Source: Bacteroidota bacterium
GTDB lineage: Bacteria; Bacteroidota; Bacteroidia; Bacteroidales; Prolixibacteraceae
Direction: 5' to 3'
Length of the DNA stretch: 47,026 nt
NCBI GenBank assembly: GCA_023412195.1
Contig: JAEYNZ010000078.1
Span: 1 to 47,026 of the forward strand
In this document: positions 1 to 8,451 of the stretch, one piece after another
How positions within the stretch are numbered: position 1 is the stretch's first letter
Layout: every line of letters starts with the position of its first letter
Made by a program: the position numbers and the translations under genes
Notes under the pieces: model-generated
Told to the model about the DNA's origin: nothing
Seen by the model: the letters and a program-made list of their open reading frames with translations, nothing else
Databases searched by the model: none

Positions 1-155
1 CAAAACAACCAGCAGGAGAACCTATTGATTGATTACTATGATATCGTATAACAAAAGATACTGAAGGAAGAAAAACAGTGTTAACTAGGATAGGTGAAGG
101 AAAAGATTTATAGAGGAAATATACTAAAATAGGCTGAGCAAATAAAAATAAAAAC
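1..155. other. Window edge, no supported gene
   Basis: AT-rich stretch before the stop codon of the S9 peptidase. Plus-strand frame 1 is open from the window edge to a TAA at 49-51 (16 codons), which could be the tail of a gene running in from the left. Sixteen open codons are common by chance, so I do not call a gene. No hairpin that would terminate the S9 peptidase transcript is apparent. Confidence 0.3.
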
Positions 156-2231
156 TTATTCTTTAAGCCACTTATCCAGCCAGTTGAAGAATTCTCTTTG
201 CCACAGAATCCCGTTCTGTGGCTGCAATACCCAATGGTTTTCTTCAGGAAAATACAGTAAGCGGGCAGGAACACCCCTTAGCACGGCAGCATTAAATGCT
301 GCCATCCCCTGGTCAGGGGTCACCCTGAAATCCTTTTCACCATGAATAACCAGTATTGGAGTATCCCAGTTTTGAACATACCTGTGGGGTGAAAATGAAT
401 ATGATCGTTGTGCTGCTGCATTTTCCTTATCCCAGAACGGGCCTCCCACTTCCCAGTTAACAAACCACATTTCTTCTGTCATCAGGTACATATGCTCAAA
501 GTTGAACATACCGTCGTGGGCTATAAATGCACTGAACCGGCCTTCATGATGCCCGGCAAGATAAAATACCGAAAACCCGCCATAACTTGCCCCCACTGCT
601 CCAAGATTATCTGTATCAACATAAGGTTCTTTTGCCACTTCATCAATGGCAGTCAGGTAATCCCTTATATTCTGGCCACCATAATCTTTTGAAATCTGTT
701 CATTCCACTCCTGCCCAAAACCCGGTAACCCCCTCCGGTTTGGTGCAACCACTATGTATCCGTTGGCAGCCATCATCTGAAAGTTCCAGCGATACGACCA
801 AAACTGGCTTACCGTACCCTGTGGCCCACCCTGGCAGTAAAGCAGGGTCGGATACTTCTTATTGGGATCGAAATCAGGAGGATAAATTACCCATGTATGC
901 ATCTGCTTTCCATCGGTGGTTTCTAACCACCTTTCCTCTACCCTGCCCATCTTCAGCTGATCCATGATTCCTTTTGTAACAGTTGTAAGTGGTTCATCTT
1001 TCCCTGTTTCAGGATCGACCAGATAAAGTTCGGCAGGTTGTGACATCGAAACTTTTTGAGCCACCAGTTTTTCCCCTGCTGGCTCAACTGTCTGATAATT
1101 GTGGATGCCATCGGTCAGCCTGCTGATGGAACCATCGGGAACTGTAAGCCGGTATATCTCATCAGTTCCATGTATATTACTTATAAAGAAAATATTCTTT
1201 CCTTCTGCATCCCACTTCAACTGACTTACATTCTGATCAAAACCTTCCGTAAAATCCCTCTTCTCCCCCGTTTCCAGGTTCATTATAAACAACCGGTTCT
1301 TATCCGCTTCATAACCGTCGCGTTCCATACTTTCCCAGGCCAGGTACTCACCGTTCGGCGAGAATACCGGATTCTGATCATATCCCATCATACCTTCGGT
1401 CAGGTTCACTGTCATTCCTGTACCGGTATTGAAAAGATAAATATCTGAGTTGGTAGAAACCGCATATTCCTTCCCTGATTTCTTTTTGGAAGTATAAGCC
1501 AGACTCTCACCATCAGGACTCCATGTCACCTGCTCTATACCGCCAAAGGGTTTCATCGGGGCATCAAAACGTTCCCCTTTCATGATATCTGTTGCATCCT
1601 CCGGATTATCTGAACCTGCAATAAAAATATGGTTGTAGGTATAATCGTGCCATGTATCCCAATGTCTGTACATAATGTCATCTTCAATCCGGGCATTTGC
1701 CCTGGGCAAATCGGGATATAAATCATGAACATCATGATCGAGCTTTACACTTTTAATGTAGAATATTTTATTGCCTGCGGGGGAATAGTTGAAACCTGTT
1801 ATCCCTCCTTCAACAGAAGAGATTTTCTGTTTTCCGGATCCGTCGGGATTCATCTCCCACAACTGCACGCTGCCCGATGAAGCTGAAAGATATCCTATCT
1901 TTTTCCCATCAGGCCGCCAAACAGCGTTAAATTCATTTGTTGCCGATTCTGTCAGATTGGATGATACCCCTCCAGAAACAGGAACTGTATAAATATCACG
2001 GTAAGCTTTATTTTCCTCTATATTATAATAGGTAATAGTGTATAAAACCGTTTTCCCATCCGGTGAAACCTGGGGACTGCCAACACGCCCAAAAGACCAA
2101 AGCACTTCAGGGGTAAGTATTTCTGATTCAAGCTCAGGTACAGGGGGAAGGAAATTCTTTTGCTGAACAGAACTGTTTGGTGAAGTGCAGGCAACGAGTG
2201 CCAATAATAAAAACTGAGCAAATAATTTCAT
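156..2231 (-). CDS. S9 family serine peptidase (prolyl oligopeptidase/DPP-type), lipoprotein
   Basis: Secreted peptidase of 691 aa that probably trims short peptides from their N-termini (dipeptidyl or acylaminoacyl peptidase-like). It begins with a type II signal peptide and a lipobox LVAC around residue 16, so it should be membrane-anchored. Residues 45-420 are a PD40-type beta-propeller with repeated SPDG/SPNG turns. The C-terminal alpha/beta hydrolase domain has the nucleophile motif GASYGGFS (Ser549), Asp634 in HGEKDF and His666 in ENHW, so the catalytic triad is complete. I take the ATG at 2231 as the start, because the two extra codons upstream would need a TTG. It is monocistronic, with a possible -7 box 32 bases upstream. 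Substrate specificity cannot be read from the sequence. Confidence 0.93.
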   Translation of the reverse strand: MKLFAQFLLLALVACTSPNSSVQQKNFLPPVPELESEILTPEVLWSFGRVGSPQVSPDGKTVLYTITYYNIEENKAYRDIYTVPVSGGVSSNLTESATNEFNAVWRPDGKKIGYLSASSGSVQLWEMNPDGSGKQKISSVEGGITGFNYSPAGNKIFYIKSVKLDHDVHDLYPDLPRANARIEDDIMYRHWDTWHDYTYNHIFIAGSDNPEDATDIMKGERFDAPMKPFGGIEQVTWSPDGESLAYTSKKKSGKEYAVSTNSDIYLFNTGTGMTVNLTEGMMGYDQNPVFSPNGEYLAWESMERDGYEADKNRLFIMNLETGEKRDFTEGFDQNVSQLKWDAEGKNIFFISNIHGTDEIYRLTVPDGSISRLTDGIHNYQTVEPAGEKLVAQKVSMSQPAELYLVDPETGKDEPLTTVTKGIMDQLKMGRVEERWLETTDGKQMHTWVIYPPDFDPNKKYPTLLYCQGGPQGTVSQFWSYRWNFQMMAANGYIVVAPNRRGLPGFGQEWNEQISKDYGGQNIRDYLTAIDEVAKEPYVDTDNLGAVGASYGGFSVFYLAGHHEGRFSAFIAHDGMFNFEHMYLMTEEMWFVNWEVGGPFWDKENAAAQRSYSFSPHRYVQNWDTPILVIHGEKDFRVTPDQGMAAFNAAVLRGVPARLLYFPEENHWVLQPQNGILWQREFFNWLDKWLKE

Positions 2232-2262
2232 CTGCAAACATGTTTATGGTTATGATCTCCGG

Positions 2263-2270
2263 CAAAAATA
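2263..2270 (-). promoter_or_regulatory. Candidate Bacteroidota -7 box for the S9 peptidase gene
   Basis: Read on the minus strand this is TATTTTTG, a match to TAnnTTTG, 32 bases before the ATG at 2231. No convincing -33 TTG was found, and the region is AT-rich, so the match may be chance. Confidence 0.35.
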
Positions 2271-2337
2271 TTCATTTAAATATTCAGAACCCGTCATCAG
2301 CCAGTTTTCTTTAAAATTTTAATGATGGGTGTAACGA

Positions 2338-3003
2338 TTACCTGACCCTCCGCAGCAATTGGAGTTCCTTATTTCTACGTGCCTGAACTGATGCCAGGTT
2401 CCTGTTCCTGGCAACCGTCATTTTACCTGTAAAAAAGCGGACTCCCTTTTCAATTTCAGGGGGAGCAGGTTCAGGGCAACCATCAGATAACCATTCTTTG
2501 AAAATTTTATAACTACCCCAGTTCTCATCCCAAACTGAGCTTGTCAGATATCCTTTTAAGTTTAAAATTATACTTTCAAAATCCTTCTTTAACCGCTCCG
2601 GAACGGATTCATTCTGATCAAGTTTTTGAAATACATCAGAAAAAATCCGGAAGTCCTTCTGATAAACCCTTCGCAGTGTTTCTATATTTAATAAACCTGC
2701 TGAATCATTCTGCAGATAAGGATTCCCTGCCTCTTTACCTGCAATGGTTTTACGGGCTGTTTTATCAGTTTGGGTGCTCAGCAGATACACCAGAATGACA
2801 GCACCAAATAAAAAGAAAATGATTCCGGGTAGTATATTTGACAGAAATGTTTTGTTCTCTGCCTCACCTAAAATCAGAACATTACCTGACTCAAAAGTGG
2901 GAATGTCAGAAAATAATAAAAAACTTAAGAATAGGCACAACCCGGCTATGCCGTATCCCATGATACGCTCTTTCCCTATGTTTTTAACAAATTGATCTTC
3001 CAT
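2338..3003 (-). CDS. Uncharacterised membrane protein with two N-terminal TM helices
   Basis: I do not recognise this 221-aa protein. It has a short N-terminal segment, a hydrophobic helix at about residues 17-33, a linker of about 20 residues that is probably outside the membrane, and a second helix at about 57-75. The remaining 145 residues are charged, helix-rich and presumably cytoplasmic, ending in a very basic tail (ARRNKELQLLRRVR). It has no catalytic motif I can name. The gene lies between the S9 peptidase and the TonB receptor, separated from the receptor by a strong terminator, so it is probably transcribed on its own. A two-part stem-loop sits 21-55 bases upstream of its ATG. Composition and frame look like a real gene: no other frame is competitive and the ATG is well placed. 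Confidence 0.72.
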   Translation of the reverse strand: MEDQFVKNIGKERIMGYGIAGLCLFLSFLLFSDIPTFESGNVLILGEAENKTFLSNILPGIIFFLFGAVILVYLLSTQTDKTARKTIAGKEAGNPYLQNDSAGLLNIETLRRVYQKDFRIFSDVFQKLDQNESVPERLKKDFESIILNLKGYLTSSVWDENWGSYKIFKEWLSDGCPEPAPPEIEKGVRFFTGKMTVARNRNLASVQARRNKELQLLRRVR

Positions 3004-3011
3004 GATATTGT

Positions 3012-3058
3012 GTGTAAAAAGTTAACTGCTACAGGCAACTTGTGCCTGGCATGCAGTT
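3012..3058 (-). promoter_or_regulatory. Two-part stem-loop followed by a T-run in the leader of the 2338-3003 gene
   Basis: The outer stem is AACTGC (3024-3029) with GCAGTT (3053-3058). The inner stem is CAGGCA (3032-3037) with TGCCTG (3043-3048), closing a 5-nt loop. On the minus strand the hairpin is followed by AACTTTTTACAC and then the ATG at 3003. All 12 stem pairs are perfect. It could be an attenuator or a protein-binding site for the downstream gene, or a second terminator for the receptor gene. Confidence 0.5.
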
Positions 3059-3161
3059 GTCAAGTTATGGTTTTTCTGAGAAAAGTGCAGGTGAAGAAGT
3101 GTTAAAATTTCAAATCTGGAAAAATTACTTGAGAGGGTATCTTGTACGGCAGAAACTATAA

Positions 3162-3193
3162 AAACGACAGGGGGACAATAATTATCCCCCTGT
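3162..3193 (-). terminator. Rho-independent terminator of the TonB-dependent receptor gene
   Basis: ACAGGGGGA (3167-3175) and TCCCCCTGT (3185-3193) form a perfect 9-bp stem with a 9-nt loop. On the minus strand it is followed by CGTTTTTATAG. It lies about 100 bases past the receptor stop codon. Confidence 0.75.
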
Positions 3194-3295
3194 GTAGAAG
3201 GTAAACCGAATTGATTGTTAAAAAAGAATTAATGTAAACCTTCCTGACAAAGGAACGTCATAAGAATATAAATATTACTGAAATATCAAAAAAAA

Positions 3296-5725
3296 TTACA
3301 AACGATACGAAATTGAGAGAAAAAAGTTCCTACCTGGTGCTGCAATGCCTGAAGAATAAGGCTTGTAACGTTTATCAAGAATGTTATCTATACCTCCATA
3401 CATATTAAATTTATTTATCGGCCTGTAATTCACCCTCAGATTGATTGTCATCCAGCCTGGCGACCACGGATTTCCATTTTCATCCAAAGCATACAAGTGA
3501 GGTTTCCCGCGTTCATCAGGTGCAAGTTGCACATATTTAAACTTCCTGCTGTATTCCGGGAAAAAATCAGCATACCAGCTTTTTCTTTCATAAATGAAGT
3601 GCCAGCTGCCAAAAGCCGGGGGAACATGCCTTAAAGGGTAACCGTCAGAATCTTTTCCTGTGTATTGAGCAAATTTCAGTTGAGAACGCAAAGAAGGTAT
3701 GATTTCATACTCAATTAAAAGATCGGCACCTGCAACGTTTGCTGATTCTGCATTTACAAGAGCTTCCACTTTACTGAGCATTCCATCATGATAAACAGAA
3801 TCCATACCTCCCAATTTAAAATCGCGCCGAACCATAGCATTGAAAAGTCGGGTAGTAAATACTGCAGCCTCAATTTTTACCTTTCCAGCCCATGAATGGA
3901 CAAAGCCAGCTTCAGCATTCACAGCATATTCAGGTTTAAGTTCAGGATTCGGAACAATTACATTTCCCGGAACCGATTCAAAAACTTTTGCTGCATCATC
4001 AATATTGGGAGAACGGAATCCGGTAGAAAGATTCACATAAGCCCGGCTGTTGTTTCCTGTATGCCTGACAACACCAATATTTCCACTCAAGGCTCCATGC
4101 CTGTTTAAAAAATCTTCAACAGGAAAATCATGGAAAGAAGTATCAAACTGTCCTTTCATATAAGTGTATGTATATCTTCCTCCAGCCTGGAAATCGGTCC
4201 TGTTGGCCAGCCTGATTTTCCACGACAGATAGCCGGCCATAGTTGCATAAAAGGAATCATCCGGGTAACGGGGAGGAATATGTTCTGTTGTATTGGTGAC
4301 AATGTTTTCCTCAAAAGCCGTTGAACCCAGATTGTTTAAAAATAGTTCTGTGCCATAATAAAGTTCATTCTTTTCTCCGGGTTTCTTTAATAAATCAATA
4401 TTGAGGGAAAGGGCCTGCAGATTTTCCTGCCTTTGCCTAAATAATTCCTCATATAAGCCTCTTTCGTGCCTGCTTTCTGTATAATCCTGATAACCGCCTA
4501 AGATCCGTACCTTGTCAAATAGTAATTTGCTTTGATCCACATCAAGTTTAACATGATACAGTGACCATTTTTGAGGCCCATAGTTCCATACAGCGTCACG
4601 AAGCTGGTTATTCCTGTATAAAATCAGCCTGTCATACCGGGGTACACCGGAAATTGCAGAATGATAAGCTCCCACTGTCATTTCAACCGATTCAGATATT
4701 TCAAGTCGCAGTTTCCCGTTTATATGAAGCTGGCTGAAAGCAGTCGGAACCTGTACTTCGGGATCCGGGTTTGATAAAACTACATCATCGGAAGGCCTTT
4801 TTCCAGGAACTGCATAACTATATCTTAGATAATCATCCGGGCCATGGCTTCCCATACGAAGGTCGCCAAATGTTGAAAAGGATATTCCTCCTGTTAAAGC
4901 CCATTTTAATGCGCCCGTACCAATCTGGGCATGAACAGTTTTTTCATTATTTGCTCCCGACCATCTTGTTTTTATCTTTCCAGACCACTCATTATTTTCA
5001 GATGCCGAAAACCTGGGACTGATGGTATGGAAACTCATAACCCCACCCAGTGCATCACTGCCATACATCACCGAAGAAGGACCATAAACAAGTTCCGTTC
5101 TTCCAATACTTTCTACATCAACTGACATAATGTTGTGCAGGTTTCCACTTCTGTAGATGGCATTATTCATCCTGATACCATCAACAACCAACAGGACCCT
5201 GTTTGCAGCAAAGCCTCTGAGCATTGGACTTCCGCCGCCCATCTGGCTTTTTTGAATGAAAGCAGCCCCCGAAGCACCTAAAAGATCGGCAGTCGTTTGA
5301 GCCTGATATCTTTCTATTTCACCTTCCCCGAGGCGGTGAACCCTGTATGGTATGTCACTTACAGCCTGTTCCCACCGGCTGGCAGAAATAATAATTTCAT
5401 CTAACTTTAAAGGATCTTCAGTGAGCAAAATCCTGGACCCATTGTCAATTATACTGCTTTTTGTGGAAATGAAAGGCATAAACGAAGAGTGCCTGATTGA
5501 AATGGCCTCATCTTCTTCAAATAAATCAAGGCTTAAAATTCCCTGTCCATCCGCCTGAACGGCTTTTGTGCCCGCAATTGCAACGACATTTGCAACAGGT
5601 TCACCGGTATGTCCATTCAACACCCGTACACTTTGCCCCATTATACTGGTGCTGCAGAAAATAAAACATAACAGAAAATAAGAATACTTCACTTCAATAT
5701 ATAGCCATAAAAATTCAGGGCACAT
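3296..5725 (-). CDS. TonB-dependent outer-membrane receptor with carboxypeptidase-like N-terminal domain
   Basis: Energy-dependent outer-membrane importer of 809 aa. After a signal sequence ending near residue 30 (SIMGQ), residues 32-110 look like the CarboxypepD_reg-like domain usual in Bacteroidota receptors. Then come DEIIISASRW, the plug domain (about 120-240, with SPMLRGFAANRVLLVVDG and GPSSVMYGSDALGG), and a 22-strand-type barrel ending in the aromatic-rich tail FFLSISYRL. FRSP and NPEL in the barrel resemble the FRAP/NPNL motifs of haem and haemoglobin receptors, but the usual histidine between them is not evident, so the substrate stays open. There is no SusD partner nearby, which argues against a Sus glycan system. 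An in-frame GTG at 5692 would give a tidier signal peptide than the ATG at 5725. Confidence 0.9.
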   Translation of the reverse strand: MCPEFLWLYIEVKYSYFLLCFIFCSTSIMGQSVRVLNGHTGEPVANVVAIAGTKAVQADGQGILSLDLFEEDEAISIRHSSFMPFISTKSSIIDNGSRILLTEDPLKLDEIIISASRWEQAVSDIPYRVHRLGEGEIERYQAQTTADLLGASGAAFIQKSQMGGGSPMLRGFAANRVLLVVDGIRMNNAIYRSGNLHNIMSVDVESIGRTELVYGPSSVMYGSDALGGVMSFHTISPRFSASENNEWSGKIKTRWSGANNEKTVHAQIGTGALKWALTGGISFSTFGDLRMGSHGPDDYLRYSYAVPGKRPSDDVVLSNPDPEVQVPTAFSQLHINGKLRLEISESVEMTVGAYHSAISGVPRYDRLILYRNNQLRDAVWNYGPQKWSLYHVKLDVDQSKLLFDKVRILGGYQDYTESRHERGLYEELFRQRQENLQALSLNIDLLKKPGEKNELYYGTELFLNNLGSTAFEENIVTNTTEHIPPRYPDDSFYATMAGYLSWKIRLANRTDFQAGGRYTYTYMKGQFDTSFHDFPVEDFLNRHGALSGNIGVVRHTGNNSRAYVNLSTGFRSPNIDDAAKVFESVPGNVIVPNPELKPEYAVNAEAGFVHSWAGKVKIEAAVFTTRLFNAMVRRDFKLGGMDSVYHDGMLSKVEALVNAESANVAGADLLIEYEIIPSLRSQLKFAQYTGKDSDGYPLRHVPPAFGSWHFIYERKSWYADFFPEYSRKFKYVQLAPDERGKPHLYALDENGNPWSPGWMTINLRVNYRPINKFNMYGGIDNILDKRYKPYSSGIAAPGRNFFLSISYRL

Positions 5726-5764
5726 ATTTACGAATTATTGGCTTAAATCCTCCAGGTAAAGAAC

Positions 5765-5791
5765 AAAAAAACCCGGCAGTTACCTGCCGGG
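5765..5791 (-). terminator. Rho-independent terminator of gdhA
   Basis: CCCGGCAG (5772-5779) pairs with CTGCCGGG (5784-5791) around a 4-nt loop. On the minus strand the GC-rich stem is followed directly by seven T residues. It lies 25 bases past the gdhA stop codon and insulates gdhA from the receptor gene. Confidence 0.92.
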
Positions 5792-5815
5792 AATTGCTGA
5801 TTCTAATATAGAAAA

Positions 5816-7171
5816 CTATACGAGCCCCTGTGCCAGCATGGCATTGGCTACTTTTACAAAACCTGCAATATTTGCCCCTTTTACATAATGCACAAAACCA
5901 TCGGGTTCTTTCCCGTGCAGAACACACATTGAATGAATGTTGTGCATGATTTTCTTCAGTTTCTCATCCACTTCTTCACGTGACCAGCTTAAACGCATAC
6001 TGTTCTGAGTCATTTCCAACCCTGAGACAGCCACACCACCTGCATTTGCAGCTTTACCCGGAGCATAAAGTATCCTGGCATCCAAAAATTTATGTTCCGC
6101 ATCGTAAGTCGATGGCATATTGGCTCCTTCAGCAACCACAAAGCATCCGTTATTCAAAAGATTTTCAGCATCACTGCCATTAATTTCATTTTGGGTAGCA
6201 CATGGAAGTGCTACGTCACATTTAATTTTCCAGGGTCTTTCATTTTCATAATAAGGAACATTATAGGTATCGGCATATTCATAGATCCTTCCTCTGTACA
6301 CATTTTTAAGTTCCTTTATATACTCCAGTTTCTCCCGGTCAATGCCAGCCGGGTCATAAATGGTACCACCTGAATCAGAAAGTGTCACAGGTTTTCCTCC
6401 CATATCAAGTACTTTTTCAACAGCAAACTGTGCAACATTCCCTGAACCTGAAATCGTAACAGTTTTCCCTTTCATCGAATCACCCCTGGTTTTAAGCATT
6501 TCTTCTGCAAAATAAACCGTTCCATAGCCAGTTGCTTCAGGACGGATCAGAGAACCTCCCCAGCCTACTCCCTTTCCTGTAAAAACACCTGTAAATTCAT
6601 TGCGCAGGCGTTTATATTGTCCGTACATAAAACCGATTTCACGTCCGCCCACACCAATATCACCGGCAGGAACATCTGTATCGGGCCCGATATGCCGTGA
6701 AAGCTCATTCATGAAACTTTGGCAAAACCTCATGACTTCATTGTCGGATTTACCCTTGGGGTCAAAATCAGAACCGCCCTTACCCCCACCCATCGGCAGA
6801 GAAGTAAGGCTGTTTTTAAGTACCTGCTCAAATGCCAGGAATTTAAAAATATTCAGGTTAATGGTAGGATGGAAGCGCAAACCCCCTTTATAAGGACCTA
6901 TTGCACTGTTCATTTCAACTCTGTAACCCCTGTTGATGTGAATGTTTCCTCCGTCATCCTGCCACGGAACCCTGAACTGGATGACTCTCTCAGGCTCAAC
7001 CATTCTTTCAAGAATCTTAGCCTGAATGTAACGCGGATTTTTAATCAGAAATTCTGACAAAGTTTCTACTACTTCCAGGACAGCCTGGTGAAATTCTGCT
7101 TCTCCCGGATTTCTGGCTTCAACATAAGCCATAAAATCCGCTGTAAATTGCTTTGGATCTTTTAAATTCAT
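5816..7171 (-). CDS. gdhA: Glutamate dehydrogenase, NADP-type hexameric
   Basis: Reductive amination of 2-oxoglutarate with ammonium to give glutamate, in the cytoplasm. The 451 aa match the usual size of the small hexameric class. Visible motifs are GPYKGGLRFHP, the catalytic lysine in PMGGGKGGSDFDPKGKS (Lys131), the aspartate of PAGDIGVGGREIGFMYG (Asp171), the Rossmann motif SGSGNVAQFA near residue 240, and a C-terminal NAGGVAVSGLEMTQNS. This high-ammonium route complements the glnN-type glutamine synthetase at 35378-37567. The gene stands alone, with its own -7 box and a strong terminator. NADP rather than NAD use is inferred from family resemblance. Confidence 0.97.
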   Translation of the reverse strand: MNLKDPKQFTADFMAYVEARNPGEAEFHQAVLEVVETLSEFLIKNPRYIQAKILERMVEPERVIQFRVPWQDDGGNIHINRGYRVEMNSAIGPYKGGLRFHPTINLNIFKFLAFEQVLKNSLTSLPMGGGKGGSDFDPKGKSDNEVMRFCQSFMNELSRHIGPDTDVPAGDIGVGGREIGFMYGQYKRLRNEFTGVFTGKGVGWGGSLIRPEATGYGTVYFAEEMLKTRGDSMKGKTVTISGSGNVAQFAVEKVLDMGGKPVTLSDSGGTIYDPAGIDREKLEYIKELKNVYRGRIYEYADTYNVPYYENERPWKIKCDVALPCATQNEINGSDAENLLNNGCFVVAEGANMPSTYDAEHKFLDARILYAPGKAANAGGVAVSGLEMTQNSMRLSWSREEVDEKLKKIMHNIHSMCVLHGKEPDGFVHYVKGANIAGFVKVANAMLAQGLV

Positions 7172-7236
7172 AATTATGTCTGTTTTTATCTGCTTCTAAA
7201 TGTCAAGTTGTGGAATAAGGAGATTTAACAATGACA

Positions 7237-7244
7237 CAAATGTA
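7237..7244 (-). promoter_or_regulatory. Candidate -7 box for gdhA
   Basis: Read on the minus strand this is TACATTTG, an exact TAnnTTTG match, 66 bases upstream of the gdhA ATG. A clean -33 TTG at the usual spacing is not visible. The rest of 7172-7466 is AT-rich and holds no other feature I can support. Confidence 0.42.
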
Positions 7245-7466
7245 GAAAAATTCAAATATTACTTATATTTTGAAACTTATTTCAAGAAAAAAATTACATT
7301 TTTTTTAATCTGATGATAAAAAAGGCTTTTTTGGATTAAAAAAAAGATTTACTGAAACCTTTATGAAAAAATATAAATCATCATCAGTTAAAATTTCTGG
7401 TTAAATTCAAAACCGTTTTCAGTTTCAGGATGTTCTTTGATTTAATCATTTATATACAGCATCAAA

Positions 7467-8324
7467 ATGCGATACAAGGGAAGAAGAAGAAGCTCCAATA
7501 TTGAAGACAAGAGAGGATGGAAAATTGGGAAAAAAGGAGGCATAGGAGGGGGAATTTTTTCAATAGTGGCCATTCTGCTTTATATCTTTCTTGGAGGAGA
7601 TCCACAGTCTGCACTGCAACTATTACAAGGCGGCAATGAATATACTGAAACAGCCACAGATTATCAGCCAACACAACATGAAGAAGAACTGGCAGAATTT
7701 GTTGCTGTAGTGCTTGCCGACACTGAAGATGTGTGGCATAAATTGTTCAGTGAATCGGGAATGGTATATCGCGAGCCAAAGCTTGTTATATTCAGCGGAG
7801 AAGTTAAATCAGCCTGTGGCCTGTCAGGAGCAGCAACCGGTCCCTTCTACTGTCCGGGAGATGAACGTATTTACATCGATCTTCTTTTCCTTGATCAACT
7901 TCAGGAAAAGCTTGGCGCCGAAGGTGATTTTGCAATGGCCTACATCATAGCACATGAAGTGGGTCATCATGTACAAAATCTCATGGGAACAATTGATGAG
8001 GTGCATTCTCTTCGGCAACAACTCAGCGAAAAGCAGTACAATGAGGTGAACGTAAAACTTGAGTTACAGGCCGATTTTTACGCAGGGGTGTGGGCACATC
8101 ATGCCCAGAAAATGAAGAACATTCTGGAACAGGGCGATGTGGAAGAAGCCATGAATGCTGCACAGGCTGTAGGCGACGACCGGATCCAGATGCAAACACA
8201 GGGACGTGTTGTACCCGACGCTTTCACGCATGGATCATCATCCCAACGGGTGCACTGGTTTAAACTTGGCTATTCTACAGGAAATCTGAAGGAAGGAAAT
8301 ACATTCGATCCGGGCGCAGTATAG
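7467..8324 (+). CDS. Neutral zinc metallopeptidase (YpfJ/KPN_02809 family), membrane-anchored
   Basis: 285-aa predicted metalloprotease of the Zn_peptidase family. Residues 1-27 are basic and glycine-rich (MRYKGRRRSSN), followed by one TM helix at about 28-45, so the catalytic domain probably faces the periplasm. The zinc site is HEVGHH (His163, Glu164, His167), with a likely third ligand in LELQADFYAGVW downstream. SACGLSGAATGPFYCPGDERIYID, split by the characteristic Cys pair, is a hallmark of this family. The physiological substrate of the family is not established. It is monocistronic, upstream of leuS, which has its own promoter. Confidence 0.92.
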   Translation: MRYKGRRRSSNIEDKRGWKIGKKGGIGGGIFSIVAILLYIFLGGDPQSALQLLQGGNEYTETATDYQPTQHEEELAEFVAVVLADTEDVWHKLFSESGMVYREPKLVIFSGEVKSACGLSGAATGPFYCPGDERIYIDLLFLDQLQEKLGAEGDFAMAYIIAHEVGHHVQNLMGTIDEVHSLRQQLSEKQYNEVNVKLELQADFYAGVWAHHAQKMKNILEQGDVEEAMNAAQAVGDDRIQMQTQGRVVPDAFTHGSSSQRVHWFKLGYSTGNLKEGNTFDPGAV

Positions 8325-8387
8325 AAAACAACCCCTGCTGATGAATCTGAAGAACCACAGTGAGCAGGTTCTATAATTAACCATTTA

Positions 8388-8423
8388 TTTTGGCCTTTCC
8401 CGAATATCATTTTTTTATCTTTG
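8388..8423 (+). promoter_or_regulatory. Bacteroidota-type promoter of leuS
   Basis: A TTTTGG -33 element at 8388-8393 and a TATCTTTG -7 box at 8416-8423 are separated by about 23 bases. The TATCTTTGCGG form is one of the best matches to the phylum consensus in the window. The leuS ATG follows 28 bases later. Confidence 0.7.
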
Positions 8424-8451
8424 CGGCTTTATTATCAGATTTATCAATACA

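Noticed and set aside
5693..5760. Cobalamin riboswitch ahead of the TonB receptor
   Set aside because: The leader is under 50 bases, and no B12-box-like sequence is visible.
5981..5999. CACGTG-centred sequence in gdhA as a parS site
   Set aside because: Only about 10 of 16 bases agree with parS.
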